A stretch of DNA of 64,000 nucleotides. It comes from an uncultured Dehalococcoidia bacterium (GTDB lineage Bacteria > Chloroflexota > Dehalococcoidia > Lucifugimonadales > UBA3495). Under the pieces are notes generated by a model that was not told where the DNA came from, made no database searches, and saw only the letters and a list, made by a program, of their open reading frames with translations. A program made the position numbers and the translations under genes. The stretch is taken from positions 2,934,981 through 2,998,980 of the forward strand of contig OY282494.1 in the NCBI GenBank assembly GCA_958296385.1, in the 5' to 3' direction. Below, piece by piece: positions 6,800-13,715 of the stretch. Numbering within the stretch: position 1 is the stretch's first letter; every line of letters begins with the position of its first letter.

Positions 6800-9106
6800 A
6801 TGACCGGGGGTAAGTTCGGCATGGCAAGATGGGGCTGGCTATGGGCCGCCCCGCTGCGTCACGCCCTGTTTGTGTTGTTCATCGCCGGCATCCTGGCCTA
6901 CGGCGCCGGGTTCGCCGGCTATATGCTGGTCAAGTTTGACCTCATCAACATCATCCGCGACGCGAGCAACGATGATGCTTTCTACTATTTTCAGATAGCC
7001 TACCATCTGGCCGAGGGGAAGTTTTCCACCTTTGACGGCGGCATCACCCGTACCAACGGCTACCATCCCGTTTGGATGTTTGCCGTCACGCCGTTTTACT
7101 GGGTGTTTGACAAGGAAACGGCGCTGTTAGGCATCAAGGCTTTCGAGATTATGCTCGTTGCCGGGGCCGTTGCCTGTATCGCCGGGGCGGCCCGGCTGGC
7201 GCGGTTGCCCTGGGTTTTGCTTTTTGCCGTGCTGCCGCTGCTCTACGGGCAGCGTGCCTTGTTTAGTGGGCTGGAGGCCGCCGCCGCGCTGTTTATGCTG
7301 GGGCTGTTTATGCTGTCCCTGATGCTCTATGCGCGCAACCCGGCCCGGTGGACTTGGCCGCTGGCCATCGTCGCATTCCTCCTGCCCTGGGTGCGGCTGG
7401 AGTACATCGCCATATCGCTGGCGGTGACGGTGGCGTTGTGCGTCATTGAATGGTCGTGGCGGGAGCGGCCGGCAGGGGCGTGGTGGCGCAGCTTGATGCT
7501 TTCTGCCCCCTCCCAAGCGTTAGTTCTAGTCGGCGGCGCAATCGCCGGCATACTGGTCTATTTCCTCTACAACCGGCTGGTGTTTGGCGGCATTGTGCCG
7601 GTGAGCGGCGTTACCAAAGCCGGCTGGTCGCAGATTTGGTGGACGCAGACGGGCGGATACGGTTTGATGCAGAACTTCCGGGACGTGTTGCAGGTTCCGG
7701 TGTTCGACTTTGAGCTGCTGGTTGCGCTGGCGGTTTGCGTCATCATGCTGGCGGTCTGGTGGCTGGCCCGCCGCTCTGGGGATGAGCGGGATTGGCTGCT
7801 GCTGGTTTTTCTGGTAGGGGTGTTCGGGCTAGCCGCCGGCCATATCGCCAAGTTCGCGCAAACCGTGCTCACCGTGCATCCGCTCATCCAGGGGAGTTTT
7901 CTCTGGTACTTCGTACCGGCGTACCTGATGATGGCGCTGCTTACTCCCGTAATCTGCTACGTCGCCATTTACTTCGTGCGCCGTTGCATCGGCCCCAGAT
8001 GGCGCCGCACGGCCGGCCTGCTGAGCGTGGGCATCATCGCGGCCGGCGCGGTTTTCCTGCTGGCCAGAACGGATTTTGCCGATCCATTCTGGTTTGTTGG
8101 GCATAACAGTGAGTTGACCAAGAGTAATGACGAGTGGGCTGCTGCCTTTTATGGCGGTGTGCAGATTATAAACCGGGTGCTTTCCGAGGACAGTGTAGTT
8201 GGGTCGTGGGATGCCGGCGTCGTCGGGTACTTCGCGCGCTTTCCGGTGGTGAACTTGGATGGCCTGGTCAATTCCTACGACTATCTGCACGATACCAGCC
8301 CAGCGGAGGATGGCTATGCCGTCTGGAAAGATAAGTTTATTCCATTGTACCGAGAGTTTGGAATAACTGATTTTGCCAATCTTACGACCCAGCACTTTGA
8401 GGGCGACGTACTTTTGGAAACCGCGCCGTCCTCTCAGGGGCGGCATTTCAACATCTTTCCCGCCGAACCGCTGGACAACGCTGACACTACGGAATGGTTC
8501 TGGCAGCGGATGGAGCCGCATTTCGCGTACCAGTCCGATGGCGTCGGGCTGATTGTGGATGGCCGGCTGGCGCAGGCGTTTGCCAGAAACTGCGCGCCGG
8601 GCGAGCTGGCGGTATGGGAATGGGGCGGGCCGGGCAGCATAGCCGGCACGAATTGGCATCGGAACGAATCGGGGTTGTGCGTGGCGGCGCTGCTGCTGCC
8701 GCACGGCGCAACGCCGCCGGTGCGGGTTGCGGCGCTGCCGGCCGGCGATTACCTAGCGGAGCTGATTGGCAACAGCCCGCCGGCAATCCGCTCCGATTAC
8801 GCGGTCTATCTCGAGAACAACCGGCTCATCTACGTAAAGGAACAGTGCAGTGACGCCGGCGTTGCCCATCACTTCTTTTTGCACGTGGCCCCGGTTCGCC
8901 AGGGCGACTTGCCGTCCCTGCGTCGGCCCGCCGGATTTGACAACCTGGACTTCGGTTTCGCCGAGTACGGCCAGCAATTGGGGGGAACCTGCATCATCGT
9001 CCGGGAGCTGCCGGATTACGACATCGCCGAAATCAGAACCGGCCAGTATGAGTGGGTGGACGGCGATTTCAAGCACGTCTGGGAGGGTAAAATTCTGCCG
9101 GAATGA
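6800..9106 (+). CDS. GT-C superfamily membrane glycosyltransferase-like protein with the shared C-terminal domain
   Basis: 768 residues. After the first helix (~21-40) the loop carries SNDDAFYYFQIAYHLAEG followed by TRTNGYHPVW, a signature of a GT-C subgroup in which the paired Asp is the presumed catalytic site. About ten membrane segments extend to ~residue 430. An extracytoplasmic region follows, and residues ~665-768 repeat the domain at the end of the 590-2641 protein (Cys, FFLH, DLP..R, GFDNLDF, LPDYDI, IRTGQY, WEG). The N-terminal halves of the two proteins are only distantly alike, so the C-terminal domain seems to be a mobile module. ATG 6800 is used; ATG 6821 (MARWGW), behind a run of G, is a reasonable alternative. 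It converges with the next gene, 25 nt away. Confidence 0.75.
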   Translation: MTGGKFGMARWGWLWAAPLRHALFVLFIAGILAYGAGFAGYMLVKFDLINIIRDASNDDAFYYFQIAYHLAEGKFSTFDGGITRTNGYHPVWMFAVTPFYWVFDKETALLGIKAFEIMLVAGAVACIAGAARLARLPWVLLFAVLPLLYGQRALFSGLEAAAALFMLGLFMLSLMLYARNPARWTWPLAIVAFLLPWVRLEYIAISLAVTVALCVIEWSWRERPAGAWWRSLMLSAPSQALVLVGGAIAGILVYFLYNRLVFGGIVPVSGVTKAGWSQIWWTQTGGYGLMQNFRDVLQVPVFDFELLVALAVCVIMLAVWWLARRSGDERDWLLLVFLVGVFGLAAGHIAKFAQTVLTVHPLIQGSFLWYFVPAYLMMALLTPVICYVAIYFVRRCIGPRWRRTAGLLSVGIIAAGAVFLLARTDFADPFWFVGHNSELTKSNDEWAAAFYGGVQIINRVLSEDSVVGSWDAGVVGYFARFPVVNLDGLVNSYDYLHDTSPAEDGYAVWKDKFIPLYREFGITDFANLTTQHFEGDVLLETAPSSQGRHFNIFPAEPLDNADTTEWFWQRMEPHFAYQSDGVGLIVDGRLAQAFARNCAPGELAVWEWGGPGSIAGTNWHRNESGLCVAALLLPHGATPPVRVAALPAGDYLAELIGNSPPAIRSDYAVYLENNRLIYVKEQCSDAGVAHHFFLHVAPVRQGDLPSLRRPAGFDNLDFGFAEYGQQLGGTCIIVRELPDYDIAEIRTGQYEWVDGDFKHVWEGKILPE

Positions 9107-9131
9107 GGCGGTCGTGCCCATTCGTCTCCGG

Positions 9132-10862
9132 TCATTCTGAGTGTAGCGATGTTTCCTCTTGCCCGGGCGCAAATGGGAACTCCGTTTCCCAGAGGTTGTT
9201 GAAACTGTCGTCCACCAGCACGTACTGGCCGGTTCTGATTTTGGAGATGCCGTATTCCGGGAGCGGTACTCTCGCCAGGCATTTGCCATCGAATAGCCGG
9301 CTTGTCATGCTGCGCCCGTCGTTGTCAAATCGGAAGTCCCGGTTGTCAAAACCGTGCTGCTTGCGGTCGTCGGGGAGGTCGTTCACGTCGTCGGGAATCA
9401 GATGCAGAAAGAACACCGCCTCGGTGTCGGCGGGGACACATGGCGACTTGGCGTAGGCCAGCGTGTTCTTGCTGAGATAGACGTCAAAGGTGGCGCGGAC
9501 TACGGGTTCGCCGGATACGAACCTCTCGTAGTCGGCGCGAGCCGTTGCAACGACGGACTCTTTAATTGCATTGCCGTTGGCAATCAGAAAGACATTGTGC
9601 CGTCCGCTGCCGTAGATATGCTCAACCGAAACTTGCTCGCCCAGCCGTCCAAACCCCACTAGCGGGCTGATAGCCTCCGTCTGCGCCCGGTGCGTCGTGC
9701 CGTTCTTTTCGTAGGACACGCGGGCGCGCAGGAACTTGCCCGTGTCGGCGCCGGTTGGGGTGTACCAGGGTTGGCGCGCGCCGGCGATGTCCGTCCAGGC
9801 AGCGTCGTCGGGCGTATTGGCGGCGCCGGGTGCGGCGTCGGCCCGCTGCCAGCGCCAGTGACTTGCCGGCTTGTCGTTCGCCCGGTGCGCCTCGTCGTTA
9901 ACCAGATATGCGGTGAACTTGACGCCCTCTCTACGCCACTGCGCCTCGTTCGCGTCAACAATCCCGGCATCGTCGGGCGGCGCCGTCCGTATTGATCTGG
10001 GTTGGTACACCAGAAAGACTTTGTTGGGGACATTGGGGAGCGAGTCGACTACGTTGACCATCTCGCGATTACATGGCTCATAGGTGCCCCGGCACCCTAC
10101 CTTCGAATAGAAGTAGTTGTAAGGTTTTGCATCTAGATAGAACCTCATAACTGGGATGGCAGTGTTGGTTACGAAAACAAAGTCGTCCTCTGCAATGCGT
10201 TCTTCCAGAAAAGAGATAACAGCCTTAGTGTTTTCGCGTGTCTGATAGGGACTGTCGAGCCGGATGTCGCTCACTCCGGCCAGCGCAATTGCGCCGGCGG
10301 CGGCGATGGCCAACGCCGGAATCAGCCATGTCCGGCGCAGTAATCCGGCCAGATTAGCAGCCGTCGCATGGACGGCAACTCCGGCCGCCAGGAAAATAAT
10401 CGGTCCAAGATAGATGACTTGACGAATGTCTCCAAGCGGATATATGCCCAGCAAGGCAGCGCCGGCGGAAACTGCAATACAAAGCAAAAATATAACTGCG
10501 ATGGCGCGGTCCGGGATTTTTGCTGGCAGCTTTCTGAGAAATACTGCGACCAATAGGAACGTGAATACCGGAATCGCCGCCAGCGCAACAGCTTCCGGCA
10601 AATGATACGTCAATAAACGCCAAATCCCGTCAAGCGCAAACTCAAAGATAGCGGACGCATCGAACTCGCCCTGATAGTAGTACGCTGCTAAGTAACCATC
10701 CGCGCCCAAAATACCCCTTTCTTTCCAGTTATAGCGCAGCGTGGCCGCGTAGCTAACGGCGCACCCCGCCAGAAAGCACGCCGCCGGCCAGACCAGTGCG
10801 ATGCGTTGATTGAACCAATTACGAACCCGGCTGCGGTGCGAATCCCGTTCTGGCCCGGCCAA
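9132..10862 (-). CDS. 3' fragment of a frameshifted GT-C glycosyltransferase-like gene
   Basis: 576 residues as an isolated frame, but it is the continuation of the frame ending at 10688: the correct reading (NWFNQRIALVWPAACFL onward) extends back to the 13-C run at 10867-10879. It supplies the later membrane segments, then an extracytoplasmic part. Within that part, HWRWQR...W.DIAGA...YTPT..D.GKFLRARVSY resembles the bacterial Ig-like repeats of surface proteins. The shared C-terminal domain (FFLHLIP, DLPDDRKQHGFDNRDF, LPEYGISKIRTGQY) occupies the last ~120 residues. The intact product would be about 773 residues. Confidence 0.7.
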   Translation of the reverse strand: MAGPERDSHRSRVRNWFNQRIALVWPAACFLAGCAVSYAATLRYNWKERGILGADGYLAAYYYQGEFDASAIFEFALDGIWRLLTYHLPEAVALAAIPVFTFLLVAVFLRKLPAKIPDRAIAVIFLLCIAVSAGAALLGIYPLGDIRQVIYLGPIIFLAAGVAVHATAANLAGLLRRTWLIPALAIAAAGAIALAGVSDIRLDSPYQTRENTKAVISFLEERIAEDDFVFVTNTAIPVMRFYLDAKPYNYFYSKVGCRGTYEPCNREMVNVVDSLPNVPNKVFLVYQPRSIRTAPPDDAGIVDANEAQWRREGVKFTAYLVNDEAHRANDKPASHWRWQRADAAPGAANTPDDAAWTDIAGARQPWYTPTGADTGKFLRARVSYEKNGTTHRAQTEAISPLVGFGRLGEQVSVEHIYGSGRHNVFLIANGNAIKESVVATARADYERFVSGEPVVRATFDVYLSKNTLAYAKSPCVPADTEAVFFLHLIPDDVNDLPDDRKQHGFDNRDFRFDNDGRSMTSRLFDGKCLARVPLPEYGISKIRTGQYVLVDDSFNNLWETEFPFAPGQEETSLHSE

Positions 10863-11452
10863 ACTCGGGGGGGGGGGGGTAGAATCAGAGCGGCGCCCAT
10901 TACGGCAACGCCGAACAGCACCAAACCGTACTGGAGCAAGGGTGCAACCAACAGCGCCGCGCAGAGCAATCCCTTACGCCCGTCCCGCAGATACCACAGC
11001 ATCCCGGCTAGCATCAGCACGGCCAGCAAAGCATCAATGGAATACTCCCGCGCATCCTGGGCGTGCTCTATCGCGGCAACCGAAAGCGTGGCCAGTAGGG
11101 CTGCTATAAACGCGGCCCACCGGCTCACCCCAACGCGCGGCAGCAGAAAGAGCATGGCCCCAACGGTCAAAACGCTGGCCATCGCTGGCAGAATGCGGAT
11201 GCTGAAAGCCGAGACATCCACCTTCTGCACCACCCACAACGCCAATGGGTACAGTATCGGCGATGAGTTTTGGGTGTGGGTGTTGGAGACTACCTCTGCA
11301 AGGGAACCGCTGGAATTAGCAGCGGCAACCGCCTCGTCATACCGCAGGGAGTGCTCCGGCAGGTCATAAAAACGCAGCCCCGCCGCCACCACCAGCAGGC
11401 ACGCCAACGCCGCCAGGGCCAGCCTCTTTTGTGATGGGATGGGGATGCTCAT
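10688..11452 (-). CDS. 5' fragment of the same frameshifted GT-C glycosyltransferase-like gene
   Basis: Starts at ATG 11452. It carries the first helix, the acidic loop EHSLRYDEAVAA followed by NSSPILYPL (a PMT/ArnT-like GT-C signature), and several membrane segments up to ...MGAALILPPPP. From the poly-C run onward the frame reads unlikely sequence and stops at 10688. Restoring frame needs the 13-C run to be 11 or 14 C; 12 and 13 are both out of frame. The gene is thus switched off in this assembly, either by slipped-strand mispairing (phase variation) or by a homopolymer sequencing error. Confidence 0.75.
   Translation of the reverse strand: MSIPIPSQKRLALAALACLLVVAAGLRFYDLPEHSLRYDEAVAAANSSGSLAEVVSNTHTQNSSPILYPLALWVVQKVDVSAFSIRILPAMASVLTVGAMLFLLPRVGVSRWAAFIAALLATLSVAAIEHAQDAREYSIDALLAVLMLAGMLWYLRDGRKGLLCAALLVAPLLQYGLVLFGVAVMGAALILPPPPRVWPGQNGIRTAAGFVIGSINASHWSGRRRAFWRGAPLATRPRCAITGKKGVFWARMVT
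10867..10879. repeat. 13-base G homopolymer (C on the coding strand) inside a GT-C gene
   Basis: Thirteen consecutive G on the plus strand, at the exact point where the minus-strand gene changes frame. It encodes the PPPP stretch. Long intragenic mononucleotide runs in surface-modifying enzymes are classic contingency loci. Confidence 0.9.
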
Positions 11453-11491
11453 ACGCGTTCCAGCAAAGGAATGTCCGACTTGGAAATGGCA

Positions 11492-11500
11492 ATTCTACCA
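11492..11500 (-). promoter_or_regulatory. Extended -10 promoter (TGGTAGAAT) of the minus-strand GT-C gene
   Basis: Read on the minus strand from 11500 to 11492, about 39 nt before ATG 11452. Same sequence as the box at 4829-4837. Confidence 0.5.
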
Positions 11501-11645
11501 TGCCCCGCCGCTGCGATTGCCCGGCGCAAATCGGGGTCAAATCGGGGGTTGGCATTGACAACTTATGCGCCTATGGTGTATCAATCGAACACTGCAAGCG
11601 CAACACGGCCCCTGCGCCGGCACCTTGTTAATGGAGGAGGATACG

Positions 11646-11897
11646 ATGCCAGATATTTACTACGCCAGGCCGAGCAATTTCCTGTCCGACCCGCGCGACA
11701 AGACGGTCATAACCGGGGAGTCGGAGGACGAGGTTCTCGCAAACATGTACGAATACCTGAAGAGCGAGGAGGCGAGGGAACGCTACCCCAACATTGAGGA
11801 CCCGACGGAGCTGGAGAACAACATCCGCACCTGCATCTTCAAGAAGGGCACCAAAGCAATCCACAACCGCCCTCCGGATGCCGAACCCGTAAAGTAG
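11646..11897 (+). CDS. Small conserved-looking protein of unknown function
   Basis: 83 residues, acidic then basic at the end, no membrane segment or signal peptide. The start at ATG 11646 is set by a strong GGAGGAGG at 11633-11640, five nt upstream; the earlier in-frame ATG 11631 overlaps that site. The sequence (MPDIYYARPSNFLSDPRDK...; ESEDEVLANMYEYLKSEEARERYP) shows no family I recognise; a small cytosolic helical protein is likely. It is a single-gene unit, closed by a strong terminator at 11923-11956. One of the few genes here with a classical Shine-Dalgarno, hinting at high expression. Confidence 0.7.
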   Translation: MPDIYYARPSNFLSDPRDKTVITGESEDEVLANMYEYLKSEEARERYPNIEDPTELENNIRTCIFKKGTKAIHNRPPDAEPVK

Positions 11898-11922
11898 CCG
11901 CCCGATTCCGGCCCGGCGCTGC

Positions 11923-11956
11923 TCCCCTGCTCCCATCGGAGCGGGGGATTTTCTTT
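11923..11956 (+). terminator. Rho-independent terminator
   Basis: An 11-bp stem (11923-11933 with 11938-11948, one T-G wobble), a 4-nt loop CATC, then TTTTCTTT. It lies 26 nt after the stop codon of the small gene and before the leaderless LON-domain gene. Confidence 0.85.
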
Positions 11957-12010
11957 GCCATCCCGCCGTTGCCGGCGCGCGGTTCGGTTGCGTCGGTTTG
12001 GCGGCACGGT

Positions 12011-12016
12011 TATACT
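12011..12016 (+). promoter_or_regulatory. -10 box (TATACT) of the LON-domain gene; probably leaderless
   Basis: TATACT ends 8 nt before ATG 12025, so transcription should start at or beside the start codon. The TG extension is GG here, making it weaker than the others. Confidence 0.5.
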
Positions 12017-12024
12017 CGCCTATC

Positions 12025-12714
12025 ATGGCCATCAATCCCGACGATTTCCCCTTTCCGGAGTACAGCGAGCTGCCGTTGTTTCCCCTCAACAACGTGGTGC
12101 TGTTCCCCGATATGCCCTTGCCGCTGCACATTTTTGAGGAGCGGTACAAGGCGATGATTGGGGCGTGCGCCGAGCGCAACGCGCCCTTTGGCGTGGTGCT
12201 GATTAAGGAAGGCAGCGAGGTGGGCGAACCGGCCACGCCCCACACCGTAGGCACCACCGCCCGCATCGCCCAGGTGCAGCGCCTGCAAGAGGGCCGCCTC
12301 AACATCCTCACCCGCGGCGAAACCCGGTTTGAGGTGATTGATACGATTCAGACGACGCCCCATCTGGTCGGATTGGTGCGGTTTCTGGAGTACGAGGCCG
12401 GCGATGTTGCGGCGGCGACGGTGGCCGGCGTCCGCGAGCAGTACGTAGTTCTGCAACGGCACTTGACGGCAATGGCCGGCGGGTGGGATCGCGAGATTGC
12501 CGCCCCCGACGACGCCATCGACCTGGCGCGCACCGCCATCGCGACGCTGGCCGTCAGCCTGCCCCTGCCCCCAGACGTGCGGCAAGACCTGCTGGAAACG
12601 CCCACCGCCGGCGCGCAGCTCGAAAAGCTGCTGACCCTGATGCAGCAGGCCAACCGCATCGTCAGCGAGCAGGTCGAGCAGAACACCCCGTTCAAGGGGC
12701 CCAGGCTGAACTAG
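12025..12714 (+). CDS. LON peptidase substrate-binding-domain protein
   Basis: 229 residues from ATG 12025; the frame is open to a TTG at 11998, but that lies upstream of the -10 box. LPLFPLNNVVLFPDMPLPLHIFEERYKAMI (in parts) is the N-terminal signature of the LON substrate-binding domain, followed by FGVVLIKEGSEVGEPA, GTTARIAQVQRLQEGRLNI and ETRFEVID. No AAA+ or protease part follows; stand-alone proteins of this type are common and may recognise misfolded or degron-bearing proteins, but their role is not settled. The C-terminal half is helical (QQANRIVSEQVEQN). It converges on the solute-receptor gene. Confidence 0.88.
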   Translation: MAINPDDFPFPEYSELPLFPLNNVVLFPDMPLPLHIFEERYKAMIGACAERNAPFGVVLIKEGSEVGEPATPHTVGTTARIAQVQRLQEGRLNILTRGETRFEVIDTIQTTPHLVGLVRFLEYEAGDVAAATVAGVREQYVVLQRHLTAMAGGWDREIAAPDDAIDLARTAIATLAVSLPLPPDVRQDLLETPTAGAQLEKLLTLMQQANRIVSEQVEQNTPFKGPRLN

Positions 12715-12732
12715 CCGCTGGCTAGTCTAGCC
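12711..12732. terminator. Overlapping palindromes between convergent genes
   Basis: CTAGCC-GCT-GGCTAG (12711-12725) overlaps GGCTAG-T-CTAGCC (12720-12732). Together they span both stop codons of the convergent LON-domain and solute-receptor genes. There is no T tract, so termination is only possible, not clear. Confidence 0.3.
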
Positions 12733-13653
12733 GCCGGCCGAATAGATGCGGCGGGCGCCGGCTTCGGGTATCAGCCCGGCGAACAGCTCCGGGTGAATCA
12801 TCTCGGCCAGTATTTCCAGGCCGGTTACCAGCCTCGGCCCGGAGCGGCTGGTGTAGTTGCTGGCGTCAATGGCAAACACCCGGTCGTTCCGCACGGCGGG
12901 CAGGCTATCCCACCCATCCTTTGCCGTCAGCAGCGGCAGGTCTTCCAGCGCGCGGGGCACCTCAAAGCCGCAGGGCATCAGCACGATGACCTCTGGCTGG
13001 CTTTCCAGCACGGCGTCCCATTCCAGCGGGAACGAACCCGACTCTTTATCGCCAAAGCAGTTTGACCCGCCGGCCAGCTCCACCATCTCCGGCACCCAAT
13101 GGCCGCCGCACATCAGCGGGTCGCTCCATTCCAGATGCAGCACCCGGGGCCGGTGGTCGGCCAGAGCGGCCCGCTCGGTTACGGCGTCAATGCGGCCCTG
13201 CATCCGGGCGGTTACGGCATCGGCGATGCTTTCCGAGCCGGTGGCCCGCCCCACGCGCCGCACGTCCTCCAGCACGTCGCCCAGATACTGCGGGTCCAGC
13301 GACAGCACTTCCGGCTGCTTGCTCATGTTGGCGGTGGACTCAGCGACCTGCTGAGACGAAACCGCTCAAACCTCGCAGATAGCCTGCGTCAACAGCAAAT
13401 CCGGGTCGGCCGCATCCAAAATATCCTGATCGATATGATAGATGCCCAACCCCTGCGCCAGCCGCTCCGAGATGATCCGGCTGATTTCGCCGCTACTGGG
13501 GCTAGTGCCCTCAAAAACGCTGCGCACCACCCACGGCTTGGACTTGGCCTCCGCCGGATAGTCGCACTCGTGAGTAACCCCGTACAGCCGGTCATCCAGC
13601 CCCAGAGCATAAACAATCTCGGTAGCCGACGGTAAAAAAGAGCAAATTCGCAT
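12727..13653 (-). CDS. Cobalamin-binding-type periplasmic receptor, candidate selenoprotein (in-frame UGA = Sec96)
   Basis: 308 residues if the TGA at 13368-13366 is read through. [19 protein letters not shown]...GVTHECDYP is the N-terminal signature of the BtuF-like cobalamin/iron-complex receptor family (Peripla_BP_2 fold). At residues 93-96 the family commonly has C-x-V-C-A-V-S; here it reads C93-E-V-UGA-A-V-S. Family sequence then continues without frame change: [75 protein letters not shown] hairpin with loop AGGUC begins directly after the UGA (see next entry), as in bacterial selenoprotein mRNAs. All other TGA codons ending genes here act as stops. There is no signal peptide and no ABC permease or ATPase gene beside it. 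If UGA were a stop, a 95-residue fragment would result. ATG 13653 is the family-consistent start. Confidence 0.8.
13331..13368 (-). promoter_or_regulatory. SECIS-like hairpin directly after the in-frame UGA
   Basis: Minus strand: UGA at 13368-13366. An outer stem GCGGU (13365-13361) pairs with ACCGC (13335-13331). A 6-bp inner stem CUCAGC (13355-13350) pairs with GCUGAG (13344-13339) and closes the loop AGGUC. Sixteen nt separate the UGA from the loop, and G is its second base, both within the bacterial SECIS rules. The core GC-AGGUC is the same as in the Escherichia coli fdhF SECIS (17 nt from UGA), as recalled from the literature. Confidence 0.75.
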
Positions 13654-13701
13654 AAACGCTGCCATCCTGATGAGCAAATAAGGCGCCAGCCCAACAGCCC
13701 A

Positions 13702-13710
13702 ATTGTAGCA
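13702..13710 (-). promoter_or_regulatory. Extended -10 promoter (TGCTACAAT) of the candidate selenoprotein
   Basis: Minus strand 13710 to 13702, in the narrow gap after the giant-gene stop codon at 13716. Transcription would start about 40 nt before ATG 13653, giving the receptor its own promoter. Confidence 0.55.
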
Positions 13711-13715
13711 CGCAA

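Noticed and set aside
11453-11645. Additional small gene between the divergent GT-C and small-protein genes
   Set aside because: Short frames exist on both strands, but the only supported signals are the minus-strand promoter at 11492-11500 and the ribosome-binding site at 11633-11640.
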